A stretch of 64,000 bases of DNA, taken from positions 1,116,001 to 1,180,000 of the forward strand of contig NZ_CAKKNB010000001.1 in the NCBI RefSeq assembly GCF_918741295.1. Direction: 5' to 3'. Source of the stretch: Aquabacterium sp. CECT 9606. Its GTDB lineage: Bacteria > Pseudomonadota > Gammaproteobacteria > Burkholderiales > Burkholderiaceae_C. Shown one piece after another: positions 1 to 8,768 of this stretch. Position numbers and translations under genes: made by a program. Each line of letters starts with the position of its first letter. Positions within the stretch are counted from its first letter, which is position 1. Below the pieces are notes generated by a model, which saw only the letters and a program-made list of their open reading frames with translations, searched no databases and was not told the origin of the DNA.

Positions 1-132
1 ACGGGCGTGCAGCTGCGCCTGGTGAAACTGACCCAGCCTTTGCTGCTCTCACGGAGCTATGCCATGCGCCTGTACTTTGAAAAGGGGGGCGCCATGGATG
101 CCGAGCTCAGCGTTGACTACATGCCGGCCTGA
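1..132 (+). CDS. C-terminal end of a possible PCu(A)C-type copper chaperone (5' truncated)
   Basis: An open frame runs from the first base to a TGA at 130-132 and encodes the last 43 residues of a protein whose start lies outside the window. The visible tail has a beta-rich pattern (QPLLLSRSYAMRLYFEKGG, then a short strand) that lines up with the usual end of periplasmic PCu(A)C copper chaperones, where a Pro-Leu turn is followed by a strand containing LxFEKxG. The Cu-binding Met/His residues would lie upstream and cannot be seen. It is followed within 5 bases by a parvulin-like gene and then a HupE gene, which fits a periplasmic metal role. The family call is tentative because so little is visible. 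Confidence 0.4.
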   Translation, partial: TGVQLRLVKLTQPLLLSRSYAMRLYFEKGGAMDAELSVDYMPA

Positions 133-137
133 ATGTG

Positions 138-977
138 ATGAGTGCAGTACAGATTCAAAAAACATCCACCGCTTCCTGGCCTGATTGGCTGCGCGAACCC
201 CTTTTGCACTTCCTGGTCCTGGGTGGCCTGCTGTTCGCCGTAGACCACTACCTGGTTGCCCAGGCCGATGACCCCAACACCATTGTGGTGGGCGCTGCCG
301 TGGACAAGGAGGCCCGCGACACGTTCAAGGCCACGCGCGGCCACGATCCGAATCCGCAAGAGATGGCGGCGCTGCGCCGTGTCTGGCTTGACAACGAGGT
401 GCTGTACCGCGAAGGCTTGGCCCTGCAGGTCGACAAGGGCGACACAGCAATCCGCGAACGTGTGATCTTCAAGGCCTTGAGCGTGGTGGACGCCAACACC
501 AAATTGCCGCCGGTTGATGACAAGGTGCTGCGCCAATGGTTTGACAGCCACCGCGCCAAGTACGACGAGCCCGCCCGGTTCGATTTTCAAGAGGCGGTGC
601 TCTCTGGCGAGCCCTCCGAAGAGGCCGTGCGCGCATTCGTGGCGGCTTTGAACGCTGGCACGCCGGGCGATGTGAACGCGGGCCTGCGTGTGTTCAAGGC
701 CAGGCCGCTGGCCAACCTGGTGCAAAGCTATGGCGCCGACTTTGCCAAGGCGCTTGAAGCATCGCCTGTGGGCGAATGGCGCGCACAGCAGTCCAAGGAA
801 GGCTGGCGCGCGATCCGTGTCGACGGCATCACGCACCCGCAAACGGCCAATTTCGATGTCTTGCGCCCAGTGGTCATGCAGGATTGGATCGATGCCACCC
901 TGGCTGCGCAACGCAGCGCGGCCGTGCGTGCGCTTGAGAAAAAGTACAAGGTCAGGTTTGAAGGGCCCTCATCATGA
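138..977 (+). CDS. Membrane-anchored parvulin-like peptidyl-prolyl isomerase
   Basis: A protein of about 279 residues. It has one N-terminal membrane anchor (about residues 22-41, LLHFLVLGGLLFAVDHYLV), then an alpha-helical SurA/PpiC-like chaperone region (PQEMAALRRVWLDNEVLYREG) and a C-terminal part starting near residue 130 (LRQWFDSHRAKYDEPARF) that resembles PpiC/SurA proteins. The anchor suggests the body is periplasmic. Genes of this type are often found directly before HupE/UreJ-2 genes, as here. The start could be the GTG at 135 or the ATG at 138; neither has a good ribosome binding site, and the gene begins right after the stop of the preceding one, which suggests coupling. The parvulin active-site core is weakly conserved, so it may act as a chaperone rather than an isomerase. 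Confidence 0.7.
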   Translation: MSAVQIQKTSTASWPDWLREPLLHFLVLGGLLFAVDHYLVAQADDPNTIVVGAAVDKEARDTFKATRGHDPNPQEMAALRRVWLDNEVLYREGLALQVDKGDTAIRERVIFKALSVVDANTKLPPVDDKVLRQWFDSHRAKYDEPARFDFQEAVLSGEPSEEAVRAFVAALNAGTPGDVNAGLRVFKARPLANLVQSYGADFAKALEASPVGEWRAQQSKEGWRAIRVDGITHPQTANFDVLRPVVMQDWIDATLAAQRSAAVRALEKKYKVRFEGPSS

Positions 978-1927
978 TGTGGAGGCGCTGTTTGAATGGC
1001 CTGCTGATGGGCTTGGCCTTGTTGGCTGGCACGGCGTCGGCCCATGAAATGAGCATGGCCGAAATGCAGTTGCGTGAAATGGCGCCCGGTGAATTCCTGT
1101 GGCAATGGATGGCCGGTGAGAAGGGCGGTGTCGCCGACGTCCTCAAGCCCATCTGGCCAGAAGGCTGCCAAGTCGACTTGAACGTCCTTCATTGTGGCAA
1201 GTCAGGCATGCGGGGCACGCTCTCGATCGATGGGGTGGGCAAGACCTACTCGGCCGCGCTCGTGAAGGTCTTCTGGCTGGACGGGCAAACGCGCGTCTAC
1301 ACATTGACCGCTGGGCAGCCCACGGTTCACCTCTACGGATCAGCCGAGGACCGGCGCGGCATGGGCGAGATCGCCACGGCCTATGTGGCGTTGGGTGTCG
1401 AGCACATCCTCGGGGGCATCGACCACTTGCTGTTCGTGATCGGTTTGCTCTTTCTGGTGGGATTCAACCGCCGCCTGCTGTGGACGATCACCGCCTTCAC
1501 CGCGGCGCACAGCCTGACCCTGGCCGCGAGCGCGCTTGATTTCCTGGCGCTGCGCCCACCGCCAGTCGAGGCTGCGATCGCCCTGTCCATCGTGCTGGTG
1601 GCCGTTGAGGCCTTGCACAGCAAGCAGACGCTCGCCAAGCGCTGGCCCGCGCTGGTGGCCTTCTTGTTCGGCCTGGTGCATGGGCTTGGCTTTGCTGGTG
1701 CGCTGAAGGAGATCGGCCTGCCTGAGAGCCACATGCTGGTCGCGCTATTGACCTTCAACGTGGGCGTCGAGATCGGTCAGTTGATGACGGTGGCCGCGGC
1801 CTGGGCGCTGTGGCGCGCGGTGTCGCGCTGGCCATCGGTGTCGCTGGCCCGCACGGCCGCCCTCTATGGCATCGGCACCATGGCGGCGTTTTGGGCCTGG
1901 TCACGTGTGGCCGCCATTTTCATTTGA
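974..1927 (+). CDS. HupE/UreJ-2 family membrane protein
   Basis: A 317-residue protein. It has a signal peptide that probably ends at residue 23 (ASA, leaving a mature chain starting His-Glu-Met), a periplasmic domain to about residue 130, then six or so membrane helices. Conserved polar residues inside the helices are clear: GVEHILGGIDHLLF (His144, Asp150, His151), TAAHSLTL (His179) and GLVHGLGFAG (His236). This pattern marks the HupE/UreJ family, whose members are thought to move nickel, cobalt or a related metal. The ATG at 974 overlaps the previous stop (ATGA), so the two are translationally coupled. No hydrogenase or urease gene is visible nearby, so the metal and the client enzyme are unknown. 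Confidence 0.8.
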   Translation: MMWRRCLNGLLMGLALLAGTASAHEMSMAEMQLREMAPGEFLWQWMAGEKGGVADVLKPIWPEGCQVDLNVLHCGKSGMRGTLSIDGVGKTYSAALVKVFWLDGQTRVYTLTAGQPTVHLYGSAEDRRGMGEIATAYVALGVEHILGGIDHLLFVIGLLFLVGFNRRLLWTITAFTAAHSLTLAASALDFLALRPPPVEAAIALSIVLVAVEALHSKQTLAKRWPALVAFLFGLVHGLGFAGALKEIGLPESHMLVALLTFNVGVEIGQLMTVAAAWALWRAVSRWPSVSLARTAALYGIGTMAAFWAWSRVAAIFI

Positions 1928-1941
1928 GTTGGATTGATTCC

Positions 1942-2565
1942 ATGGACGAGGTCATCAGCCTGTTCCCCACGCCCTTCTTGCGGGTGCCTGGCGCCTTGCC
2001 GCCTGCATTGCTGGCGGGGCTGTTGGAGCACTTCAGCGGCTTGGCGGTGCACGACAACAACGCCTCGTCCCAACTCTCGCACACGCAAATGCTGCGCCCC
2101 AGCGACAGCGGCCTGTTGGTTGAAGCCGCAGCCCTGATCACGCCCAAGCTGAGCGAGCTGGGGGCCTTGCTTTTTGGTGAGCGCATGGGCTGGTCGGTCA
2201 AGGAGATGTGGGTCAACCTGCTGGACACGGGCGGGCGCCAAGCCATGCACAACCATGCCAACAGCTTCATCTCGGGCGTGGTGTACCTGACACCGACACA
2301 TGAATCGTCGCGCACCGTGTTCATGAAATCGCCAGGCGGCACGGACTTCTCTTTCAAGAACGACCATGCCGGCATCGCCACCGGCCCCTTCAACGCCGAA
2401 AAGTGGATCAGCCCCATGCCACAGCCTGGCGACATGGTGCTATTTCCCAGCTACCTGATGCATGCTGTGCCGCCCAATGAAGGCCCGCGGCGCGTGACCA
2501 TGGCGTTCAATGCGATACCTGCTCGACTGGATTCCTGGGGCTACGGCATCCAGTTCAGCGGCTGA
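1942..2565 (+). CDS. Putative 2OG-Fe(II) oxygenase (TIGR02466-like)
   Basis: A 207-residue protein starting at ATG 1942 (MDEVISLFPTPFLRV), which follows the HupE stop by 14 bases; longer forms of this frame would overlap HupE. The FPTP opening, the HNHANSFISGVVYL segment (His103, His105) and the later LMHAVPPNEGPRRVTMAFN segment match a family of putative 2-oxoglutarate/Fe(II)-dependent oxygenases (TIGR02466, PF13759). In that family the first His and the later His supply iron ligands and the Arg binds 2-oxoglutarate. The substrate is unknown. Its place between a metal-transporter-like gene and a spermidine-synthase-like gene suggests modification of a small molecule or of a protein in the same pathway; this is inference. 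Confidence 0.75.
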   Translation: MDEVISLFPTPFLRVPGALPPALLAGLLEHFSGLAVHDNNASSQLSHTQMLRPSDSGLLVEAAALITPKLSELGALLFGERMGWSVKEMWVNLLDTGGRQAMHNHANSFISGVVYLTPTHESSRTVFMKSPGGTDFSFKNDHAGIATGPFNAEKWISPMPQPGDMVLFPSYLMHAVPPNEGPRRVTMAFNAIPARLDSWGYGIQFSG

Positions 2566-2566
2566 C

Positions 2567-5152
2567 ATGAACACCGTCTGGCGACAAGGGGCTGCCCGGC
2601 TCCTGATGACGGCTTCCGGCTTTGCCGGCCTGGGCTACCAGATCGTGTGGACCCAGCAGAGCGCGCTGTGGCTTGGCCACGAATCCGCCGCCGTGCTGGC
2701 TGTGGTGTCGGCTTTCTTTGGCGGCTTGGCCCTGGGCGCCTTGCTCATGGGGCCGCGCATCGAGCGCAGTGCGCAAGCCCTGCGCTGGTACGCGGTGTGC
2801 GAAGCGGTCATCGCGGCTTGGGGGCTGTTGCTGCTGTTGGTGATGGCGCCTTTCAGTGCTTGGCTGCTTGATCTCACGGGGGTGCAGCCCACGCCTTGGC
2901 GGCAATGGTGCTTGGCATTCAGTGGCACCTTTTTGCTGCTCTTACCCGCCACGGCCGCGATGGGGGCGACGCTGCCAGCGATGGAGCGGGTGACATCGCA
3001 AATGCGCACGGGCCCGCGTTCCATCGCGGCACTCTATGCCTGCAACACCTTCGGTGCAGTGCTGGGCGTGCTGGGGGCCACGTTCTGGCTGGTGCCTGAC
3101 ATCGGCCTGGTTCGCACGGCCATGGTTTGTGTCGGCCTCAATGTGCTGTGTGCAGTGCTGGCCTTGACGACTTTGCCGGCACCTGGCGAGGCGCCTGAAA
3201 ATTCGAATCGAGCAGACCCGTGCTTGGTACCAGGCTCAAAACGTCTTCAGTTGGCTTTGGCCATGACTGGCCTGTTGGGCATCGGCTACGAGGTCGTCGT
3301 CGTGCGTGTCCTTAGTCAGGTGGCCGAGGACACGGTCTACACCTTCGCCATGCTGCTGGCCGTCTACCTGGTGGGCACCTCGCTGGGCGCCGCCGCTTAC
3401 CAGCGCTGGCTTGCCCGCATGGCCGATGCCGCGCGCTTGACCGACCGCCTGCTGTGCGCGCTGGCCGTGGCCTGTCTGCTGGGCACGGCCACCCTGTGGG
3501 CGGCTGAATGGCTTCAGGCCTGGGTGTTGCACGCCGTGCCTGGTGATCGCATGGCCTTGGCCATTGGTGCCGAGGCCTTCCTGGCGCTGATGGCATTTGG
3601 CTTGCCCACGGTCGTGATGGGGGCCTTGTTCAGCCACCTGTGCATCTGTGCGCGCGAGGCAGGTGTCAGCTTTGGGCGTTCATTGGGTGTCAATACCCTG
3701 GCGGCGGCCTTGGCCCCGCCGTTGTTCGGCGTGCTACTGGCACCGGCACTGGGCCCCAAGCTGGCTTTGCTGATCATCGCATTGGCCTACTTGCTGATGG
3801 CCACGAGGCGGACTTGGTCCACCCCATGGGCCTGGGTCCCCGCGCTGGCTGGCTTGGCCATGGTGGTCGGGGCCCCGCAACTGGCCTTCATCGACATCCC
3901 TGAAGGTGGCCACATCGTCAGCTACCGTGAGGGCGTCATGGCCGCCGTCAGCGTGGTGGAAGACGCGCAGGGCGTGGCGCGCTTGCGCATCAACAACCGG
4001 CAACAGGAAGGCAGCACCTCGTCGCGCCTGGTCGATGCACGTCAGGCCTTGCTGCCCCTGCTGCTGCACCCGGCGCCCAAGCGGGCCTTGTTTCTGGGCC
4101 TGGGCACCGGCGTGACCTCGGGCTCGGCCGCGCAGGATCCCAGCCTGCAGGTCGATGTGGTCGAGTTGTTGCCCGAGGTCATCGATGCCTCGCAGCACTT
4201 CAAGCGCGTTTTCGATGGCGAAGGGCTTTTGCCCCAGATGCACGTGATGGCGGCCGATGCGCGGCGCTATGTGCGGACCAGTGCCCAATCCTATGACGTG
4301 ATCGTCTCGGACAACTTCCAGCCAGCGCGCAGCGGTTCGGGCGCGCTGTACACCGTGGAGCACTTTCGCGCGGTGCGTGGGCGCCTGGCCGAGGGCGGGA
4401 CGTTCTGCCAATGGTTGCCATTGCACCAGTTGGACCTGGCCACCTTGCGCAGCATCGTGCAGTCCTTCATCGCCGTGTACCCGCAAGGTTTTGCCATCCT
4501 GGCGAGCAACAGCCTGGAGACGCCGGTGCTGGGCTTGGTGGGACGGGCCGATGGTGGTCGCCTTGATGTCGAACGTTTGCGTCAACGTCTGGCCACCAGC
4601 CAGATGCGGATGCCGCCAGCCGCCTTTGGGATCGAGGATGAGTTGGCATTGCTGGGCAGCGTGGTGGCCGGGCCGAAAGCCTTGGCGCATTTCGCAGGGC
4701 AGGCCCTGCCCAACACGGATGACCTTCCGGTGGTGGCCTACCGCGCACCGCGGATCACCTATGCCCCCGATTCGCTGCCGCGAGACCGGCTGCTGGCCTT
4801 CCTGAATGAAGTCTCGCTCAGCCCGGACGAGGTGTTGGCGGCGCCCGTCGATCCCGCATGGGCAGGCCGCTTGAGCGCCTATTGGGTGGCGCGCAAGCAG
4901 TTCATCGAAGCCGGTCGCCTGGTGCGTCCTTCAAGCGATGTCCAGGACATGTTGTCGCAAGTGCGTGAACCCTTGCTGGCCGTGCTGCACATCAGCCCCG
5001 ATTTCCGCCCCGCTTACGATCCGCTGCTGCACATGGCCGGGGCCTTGCTGAACAGCGATGTTTCTGCCGGCCGTGCGCTGCTCGACGAGCTGGTCAGGGT
5101 GCAGCCGATGCGGCCAGAGGCCGTGCAACTTCGCCTTCAACTCGCCGATTGA
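2567..5152 (+). CDS. Membrane protein with C-terminal spermidine-synthase-like domain
   Basis: An 861-residue protein starting at ATG 2567, one base after the previous stop. The first 460 residues or so are a multi-helix membrane region with repeated Gly-rich helices (SAFFGGLALGALLMGPRI; FASGFAGLGYQ-like start). From about residue 480 comes a soluble Rossmann-type methyltransferase/aminopropyltransferase fold: GLGTGVTSG near residue 511 (SAM-like nucleotide site), VDVVELLPEV, YDVIVSDNF and GGTFCQWLPLHQLD, all typical of the spermidine-synthase family. A further 200 residues follow. Fused membrane/spermidine-synthase-like proteins are widespread but their reactions are mostly unproven. The context suggests it acts with the oxygenase and HupE genes. 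Confidence 0.75.
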   Translation: MNTVWRQGAARLLMTASGFAGLGYQIVWTQQSALWLGHESAAVLAVVSAFFGGLALGALLMGPRIERSAQALRWYAVCEAVIAAWGLLLLLVMAPFSAWLLDLTGVQPTPWRQWCLAFSGTFLLLLPATAAMGATLPAMERVTSQMRTGPRSIAALYACNTFGAVLGVLGATFWLVPDIGLVRTAMVCVGLNVLCAVLALTTLPAPGEAPENSNRADPCLVPGSKRLQLALAMTGLLGIGYEVVVVRVLSQVAEDTVYTFAMLLAVYLVGTSLGAAAYQRWLARMADAARLTDRLLCALAVACLLGTATLWAAEWLQAWVLHAVPGDRMALAIGAEAFLALMAFGLPTVVMGALFSHLCICAREAGVSFGRSLGVNTLAAALAPPLFGVLLAPALGPKLALLIIALAYLLMATRRTWSTPWAWVPALAGLAMVVGAPQLAFIDIPEGGHIVSYREGVMAAVSVVEDAQGVARLRINNRQQEGSTSSRLVDARQALLPLLLHPAPKRALFLGLGTGVTSGSAAQDPSLQVDVVELLPEVIDASQHFKRVFDGEGLLPQMHVMAADARRYVRTSAQSYDVIVSDNFQPARSGSGALYTVEHFRAVRGRLAEGGTFCQWLPLHQLDLATLRSIVQSFIAVYPQGFAILASNSLETPVLGLVGRADGGRLDVERLRQRLATSQMRMPPAAFGIEDELALLGSVVAGPKALAHFAGQALPNTDDLPVVAYRAPRITYAPDSLPRDRLLAFLNEVSLSPDEVLAAPVDPAWAGRLSAYWVARKQFIEAGRLVRPSSDVQDMLSQVREPLLAVLHISPDFRPAYDPLLHMAGALLNSDVSAGRALLDELVRVQPMRPEAVQLRLQLAD

Positions 5153-5159
5153 ATCGGCG
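5143..5159. terminator. Small hairpin between convergent genes
   Basis: CGCCGA and TCGGCG flank a 5-base loop that contains the stop codon of the spermidine-synthase-like gene. The TonB receptor gene ends 7 bases further on from the other side. It may help stop transcription from either side, but there is no T-run and the stem is only 6 bp. Confidence 0.3.
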
Positions 5160-5165
5160 TCCGGA

Positions 5166-7208
5166 TCAGAAGCGGGCCGTCCAGGTGAGGCGGATGGTGC
5201 GCGGCTCGGCGGGGTGAATGTGGCGGCCTTCCTGAGGCGCCACTTCGCTGGCCAGTTGGGACTCGTAGAAGTACTCGATGTCATTCACTTTGCGATTGGC
5301 CAGGTTGAAGACGTCCACGGTTAGGTCCATGTCCTTTCCCAGCTTGCGCGACACGCGCAGGTTGGTGAGCAGGGTCGAGGCCGCACGCACGCTGTTGTCC
5401 TCGACCAGCGCGCGTGGGCCCAGGTAGCGCCATTGCAGGCTGGCGGACCAGGGGCCCAGGTCGCGCAAGGTGATGGCCACCGAGCCCACGTGCGAGACGG
5501 AGCCGGGAATGCGGTCGCCTTCGGGGGCGGTGTCTGAAAAGCGCGCGCGCGTCCACGCCAGGTCGGCGTCCACCAGCAGCCAGGGCTGCGGAATCCAGCG
5601 GTTGTTCCACTCGATGCCCGTGCGGCGGCTGGGGCGGTTGGCCTCGGTCGTGCCTGCGTCACCCACATAAACCAGCTCGGACTGGGATTCCAGGCGCCAC
5701 CAGGCCAGTGAGCTCTGCAGGCCAGGCAGGGCTTCCGTGCGGGCCCCAATCTCGTGGCCTTTGCTGGCCACCATTCCGGGCACCTGGTCGATGGCGCCAC
5801 CAGTCTTGGGGTCGACCCGACTCGTGGTGCCGCGCGCGTCATTGCTGTGGAAACCGCGCCCCGCGTTCACGAAGAACTCGGTCTTGGCCCAGGGACCGAA
5901 GATGGCAGAAAACTTGGGCGACAGCTGCGTGGCCGAGGTGCTGCCTGAATTGGCGGCCAGCGAGCTGTTCACGTCGAACTGCACCGAGTCTGCGCGCAGG
6001 CCCTGCACCGTGCGCAGCCAGGGTGACCATGTCAACTCGTTCTCGGCGTACAGACCCAGGCTGGTTTGTTTGACCGCATCGTCGCGCGTCGTGCCGGTGC
6101 GCTGGCGTTGCACGGTGTCGAACAGGCCGACATGGATGTTGTCGTGCCGCAGTTGAGCACCGATTTCATTGCGCGAGGGCAGGCCCCACAGTGTGTGGTT
6201 CCAGTCCCGCGTGGCGGTCAGGCCCATCACCGTGCGCTGGTCGTGTTGCTCAAACTGGTCGCCCTCGGCGCCGTGGTCCAGCGTGTAGGTGAAGTTGGAG
6301 AACAGGTCCAGTTCATAGCGCATCAGGTAGGCCGACAAGCGCAGGCCGCCTTCCGGGCCATGGTCTCGCCATTCGCCCGACACGCTGTAGCGTGAGGTGC
6401 CGCCGCCGTCCGAGGTGTCAATGGCGTCGAAGCGTTTGATCAAGCCCGCGTCGATGGCGCGCTGCGGCACCTGGTCGGTGGAATGCCAGCGCGCGTCATA
6501 GCCCATGAAGCTGCCCGACCAGCCTTTGGCCTGGCTGCCTTCGCTCACCGTGAGCACGCCGTTCAGCTTGCGCAGCCTTTCAGGCGAGGTCCAGGGGCCA
6601 TCGTTGTGGGTGGCCTCGACCAGGCCCAGCACGGTCTGCTGGCTGGCCAGGGTGGTGGAGCCGCCCGCAACCACGCGTGCGTACCGGTGCTCACCCAAGG
6701 TGAGCTGCGCAAAGGGCTGGTCCAGCTTGCGGCGGTAGACGATGCTGGCCGATCCGGCCGAGGCAAAGTCGCCGTCGCGCGCGAAGTAGGGGCCCTTGCG
6801 GTAGTCGATGCGATCGACCAGTTCGGGAATCAGGAAATTGAGGTCGGTGTAGCCCTGCCCGTGGCCGTGCGTGGGCATGTTGATGGGCATGCCATTGACC
6901 GAGGTGGCGAAGTCCGTGCCATGGTCGAGGTTGAAGCCGCGCAGGAAGTACTGGTTGGCTTTGCCGTCGCCGCTGTGCTGGGTCACGATCAGGCCCGGCA
7001 CGAACTCCAGCAATTCGCCGGGCCGAAGGGCGGGGCGGCTCTTGAGCAATTCGCTGCGTATCCGCCCTTGCGATGCGGCCTCCGAGCTGCCGACGGCGTT
7101 GTCGTAGTGACCCTGGACGGCAATGGGCTCAAGGTCTGAGGTCTGGGCGTTGGCGACTGCGGCGACAGTGCAAAAGGCTGTCGTCCACCAAGCGGGTTGG
7201 AGGCGCAT
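5166..7208 (-). CDS. TonB-dependent outer-membrane receptor
   Basis: A 680-residue protein starting at ATG 7208 (MRLQPAWW), giving a signal peptide that ends near AVANAQ. The plug domain is clear (PGELLEFVPGLIVTQHSG, QYFLRGFNLDHGTDF, VDRIDYRKGPYFA), followed by a beta-barrel and a C-terminal Phe typical of outer-membrane proteins. A His/Gly-rich stretch, NMPTHGHGQGYTDLNF, in the plug could touch a metal or metal complex. The gene converges on the HupE operon, 13 bases from its end. Receptors of this type near HupE genes suggest metal uptake, but the ligand is not shown by sequence. A perfect 7-bp inverted repeat lies 38 bases upstream of the start. Confidence 0.85.
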   Translation of the reverse strand: MRLQPAWWTTAFCTVAAVANAQTSDLEPIAVQGHYDNAVGSSEAASQGRIRSELLKSRPALRPGELLEFVPGLIVTQHSGDGKANQYFLRGFNLDHGTDFATSVNGMPINMPTHGHGQGYTDLNFLIPELVDRIDYRKGPYFARDGDFASAGSASIVYRRKLDQPFAQLTLGEHRYARVVAGGSTTLASQQTVLGLVEATHNDGPWTSPERLRKLNGVLTVSEGSQAKGWSGSFMGYDARWHSTDQVPQRAIDAGLIKRFDAIDTSDGGGTSRYSVSGEWRDHGPEGGLRLSAYLMRYELDLFSNFTYTLDHGAEGDQFEQHDQRTVMGLTATRDWNHTLWGLPSRNEIGAQLRHDNIHVGLFDTVQRQRTGTTRDDAVKQTSLGLYAENELTWSPWLRTVQGLRADSVQFDVNSSLAANSGSTSATQLSPKFSAIFGPWAKTEFFVNAGRGFHSNDARGTTSRVDPKTGGAIDQVPGMVASKGHEIGARTEALPGLQSSLAWWRLESQSELVYVGDAGTTEANRPSRRTGIEWNNRWIPQPWLLVDADLAWTRARFSDTAPEGDRIPGSVSHVGSVAITLRDLGPWSASLQWRYLGPRALVEDNSVRAASTLLTNLRVSRKLGKDMDLTVDVFNLANRKVNDIEYFYESQLASEVAPQEGRHIHPAEPRTIRLTWTARF

Positions 7209-7245
7209 GAGGTTCAAAAGATCAGGGTACAAAGCCCCAAGATAG

Positions 7246-7265
7246 CAAACGGGTGTGACCGTTTG
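7246..7265. promoter_or_regulatory. Inverted repeat CAAACGG-N6-CCGTTTG
   Basis: A perfect 7-bp inverted repeat with a 6-bp spacer in the 72-base gap between the FAD oxidase stop (7281) and the TonB receptor start (7208). It could be an operator for the receptor gene or a weak terminator for the oxidase gene. There is no T-run after it on the minus strand, which slightly favours an operator. Confidence 0.4.
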
Positions 7266-7280
7266 ATGGCGAAACAATGC

Positions 7281-8762
7281 TCACCGAGAGGTGGGCAGAA
7301 CGCGCCCCGGGTTCATCAGACCTTGAGGGTCCAGGGCCTGCTTGATGGCCTGCATCATGTCCAACGCCACCTCCGATTTGCGCCGCGCCAGTTCGTCGCG
7401 CTTGAGTTGGCCAATGCCATGCTCGGCTGACAGGGTGCCGCCCAATTGCAAGGCCGTGTCATAGATCAGCCGGTTGACCTCGGCTTCGTGGTCGGCCACG
7501 AAGCTGGCGCAGGACGCGCTGGGCGGGCCTTGCACGTTGTAGTGCAGATTGCCATCGCCCAGGTGCCCGAAGCAGACCACCTTGCAACCCGGGAAGGCAT
7601 GGGCCAGTTGCGCTTGCGTGGTCCGCACGAACTCTGGAACGGCCGAGGTGGGCACGGCGATGTCGTGCTTGACCATGAGCCCTTCCTGGCGTTCGGCCAG
7701 GGGGATCGCTTCGCGCAGGGCCCACATGGCTTGATTTTGGGCGTGGTTCTGGGCGATGGTGGCATCCAGGACGACGCCGTTGCCCACCGCCTGGGCCAAC
7801 AAGGCTTCCAGAGCGGCCCGGGCTGCGAGGTCTGAGTCGGTGTGAGCAGTGTCGATGAGGACCGTCCATTCGGGGACGGGCCCCGTGGCGGTTTCCACCG
7901 CATCGTTCACCAAGGGTGCCATGGCGCGGGCCTGCTCCGGCAGGTATTGGCGGACCAGGGCGATGGGCCAGGCGTGCATGACCTCGAAGCCGGTCAAACC
8001 AGCGTCCAGACGGGCACGAGCGCTTTGCAGCAGCACCACGCAGGCGTCTAGGCTGGGGCAGGTGGCCAGCGCGGTGACTTGCCCGACAGGCTGCGGAAAC
8101 AGGCGCAGCGTGGCGGCCGTGATGATGCCCAAAGTGCCTTCGCTGCCAATGAACAGGTCGCGCAGGTCGTAACCGCTGTTGTCTTTGCGCAAGGCGGTCA
8201 GGCCATCCCAGACCTCGCCCCGGGCCGTGACCACTTCCAAGCCCAGGCACAGTTCGCGGGCCGTGCCATAACGCAGCACCTGGGTACCGCCGGCGTTGGT
8301 GGCCAGGTTGCCGCCGATCGTGCACGAGCCCTCGGCCGCCAAGCTCAAGGGGAAGAGCAGGCCAGCCTGCAAGGCGGCCTCTTGCACTTGCGCCAGCAGG
8401 CAACCTGCCTGTACGGTCATCGAGAGGTTGGCGGCATCCACCGCGATGACCTGGTTCAGGCGCTGAAGGTTGATCAGCAATTGGCTGCCGCTGCCATCCG
8501 GGATGGACCCGCCCACCAGGCTGGTGTTGCCACCCTGTGGCACCAGGCTCACACCGTGGCTGGCGCACAGCTTGACCACGGCGGCCACTTGCAAGGTGTC
8601 GCGTGGGCGGGCAATGGCCAGGGCTTTGCCCACATAACGCCCGCGCCAGTCGCGCAGGAAGGCTGTCAGATCTGTTGAATCCGCATCGTCGCCAGGCAAG
8701 ACCAGCCCCTCAGTGCCCAACACATGGCGCAAGGCTTCCAGGAAGGCGTGGTCGCTGGCCAT
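7281..8762 (-). CDS. GlcD-type FAD-binding 2-hydroxyacid dehydrogenase
   Basis: A 493-residue flavoprotein of the FAD-linked oxidase (vanillyl-alcohol oxidase/GlcD) family. The N-terminal FAD domain shows PQGGNTSLVGGSIPDG, IGGNLATNAGG and GSEGTLGIITAATLRLF. The C-terminal domain carries HLGDGNLHYNV and SAEHGIGQLKRDEL, the metal/substrate-site segments seen in D-2-hydroxyglutarate and D-lactate dehydrogenases. It probably oxidises a D-2-hydroxyacid and passes electrons to a flavoprotein or quinone acceptor. It begins 6 bases after the DUF2069 stop and is likely co-transcribed with it. Substrate cannot be chosen from sequence alone; glycolate oxidase subunit GlcD is less likely because no glcE/glcF are adjacent. 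Confidence 0.85.
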   Translation of the reverse strand: MASDHAFLEALRHVLGTEGLVLPGDDADSTDLTAFLRDWRGRYVGKALAIARPRDTLQVAAVVKLCASHGVSLVPQGGNTSLVGGSIPDGSGSQLLINLQRLNQVIAVDAANLSMTVQAGCLLAQVQEAALQAGLLFPLSLAAEGSCTIGGNLATNAGGTQVLRYGTARELCLGLEVVTARGEVWDGLTALRKDNSGYDLRDLFIGSEGTLGIITAATLRLFPQPVGQVTALATCPSLDACVVLLQSARARLDAGLTGFEVMHAWPIALVRQYLPEQARAMAPLVNDAVETATGPVPEWTVLIDTAHTDSDLAARAALEALLAQAVGNGVVLDATIAQNHAQNQAMWALREAIPLAERQEGLMVKHDIAVPTSAVPEFVRTTQAQLAHAFPGCKVVCFGHLGDGNLHYNVQGPPSASCASFVADHEAEVNRLIYDTALQLGGTLSAEHGIGQLKRDELARRKSEVALDMMQAIKQALDPQGLMNPGRVLPTSR

Positions 8763-8768
8763 GGGTGA

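Noticed and set aside
974-1927. HupE as evidence for a nearby hydrogenase or urease cluster
   Set aside because: None of the structural or accessory genes of either enzyme appears in the window; HupE/UreJ-2 proteins occur without them.
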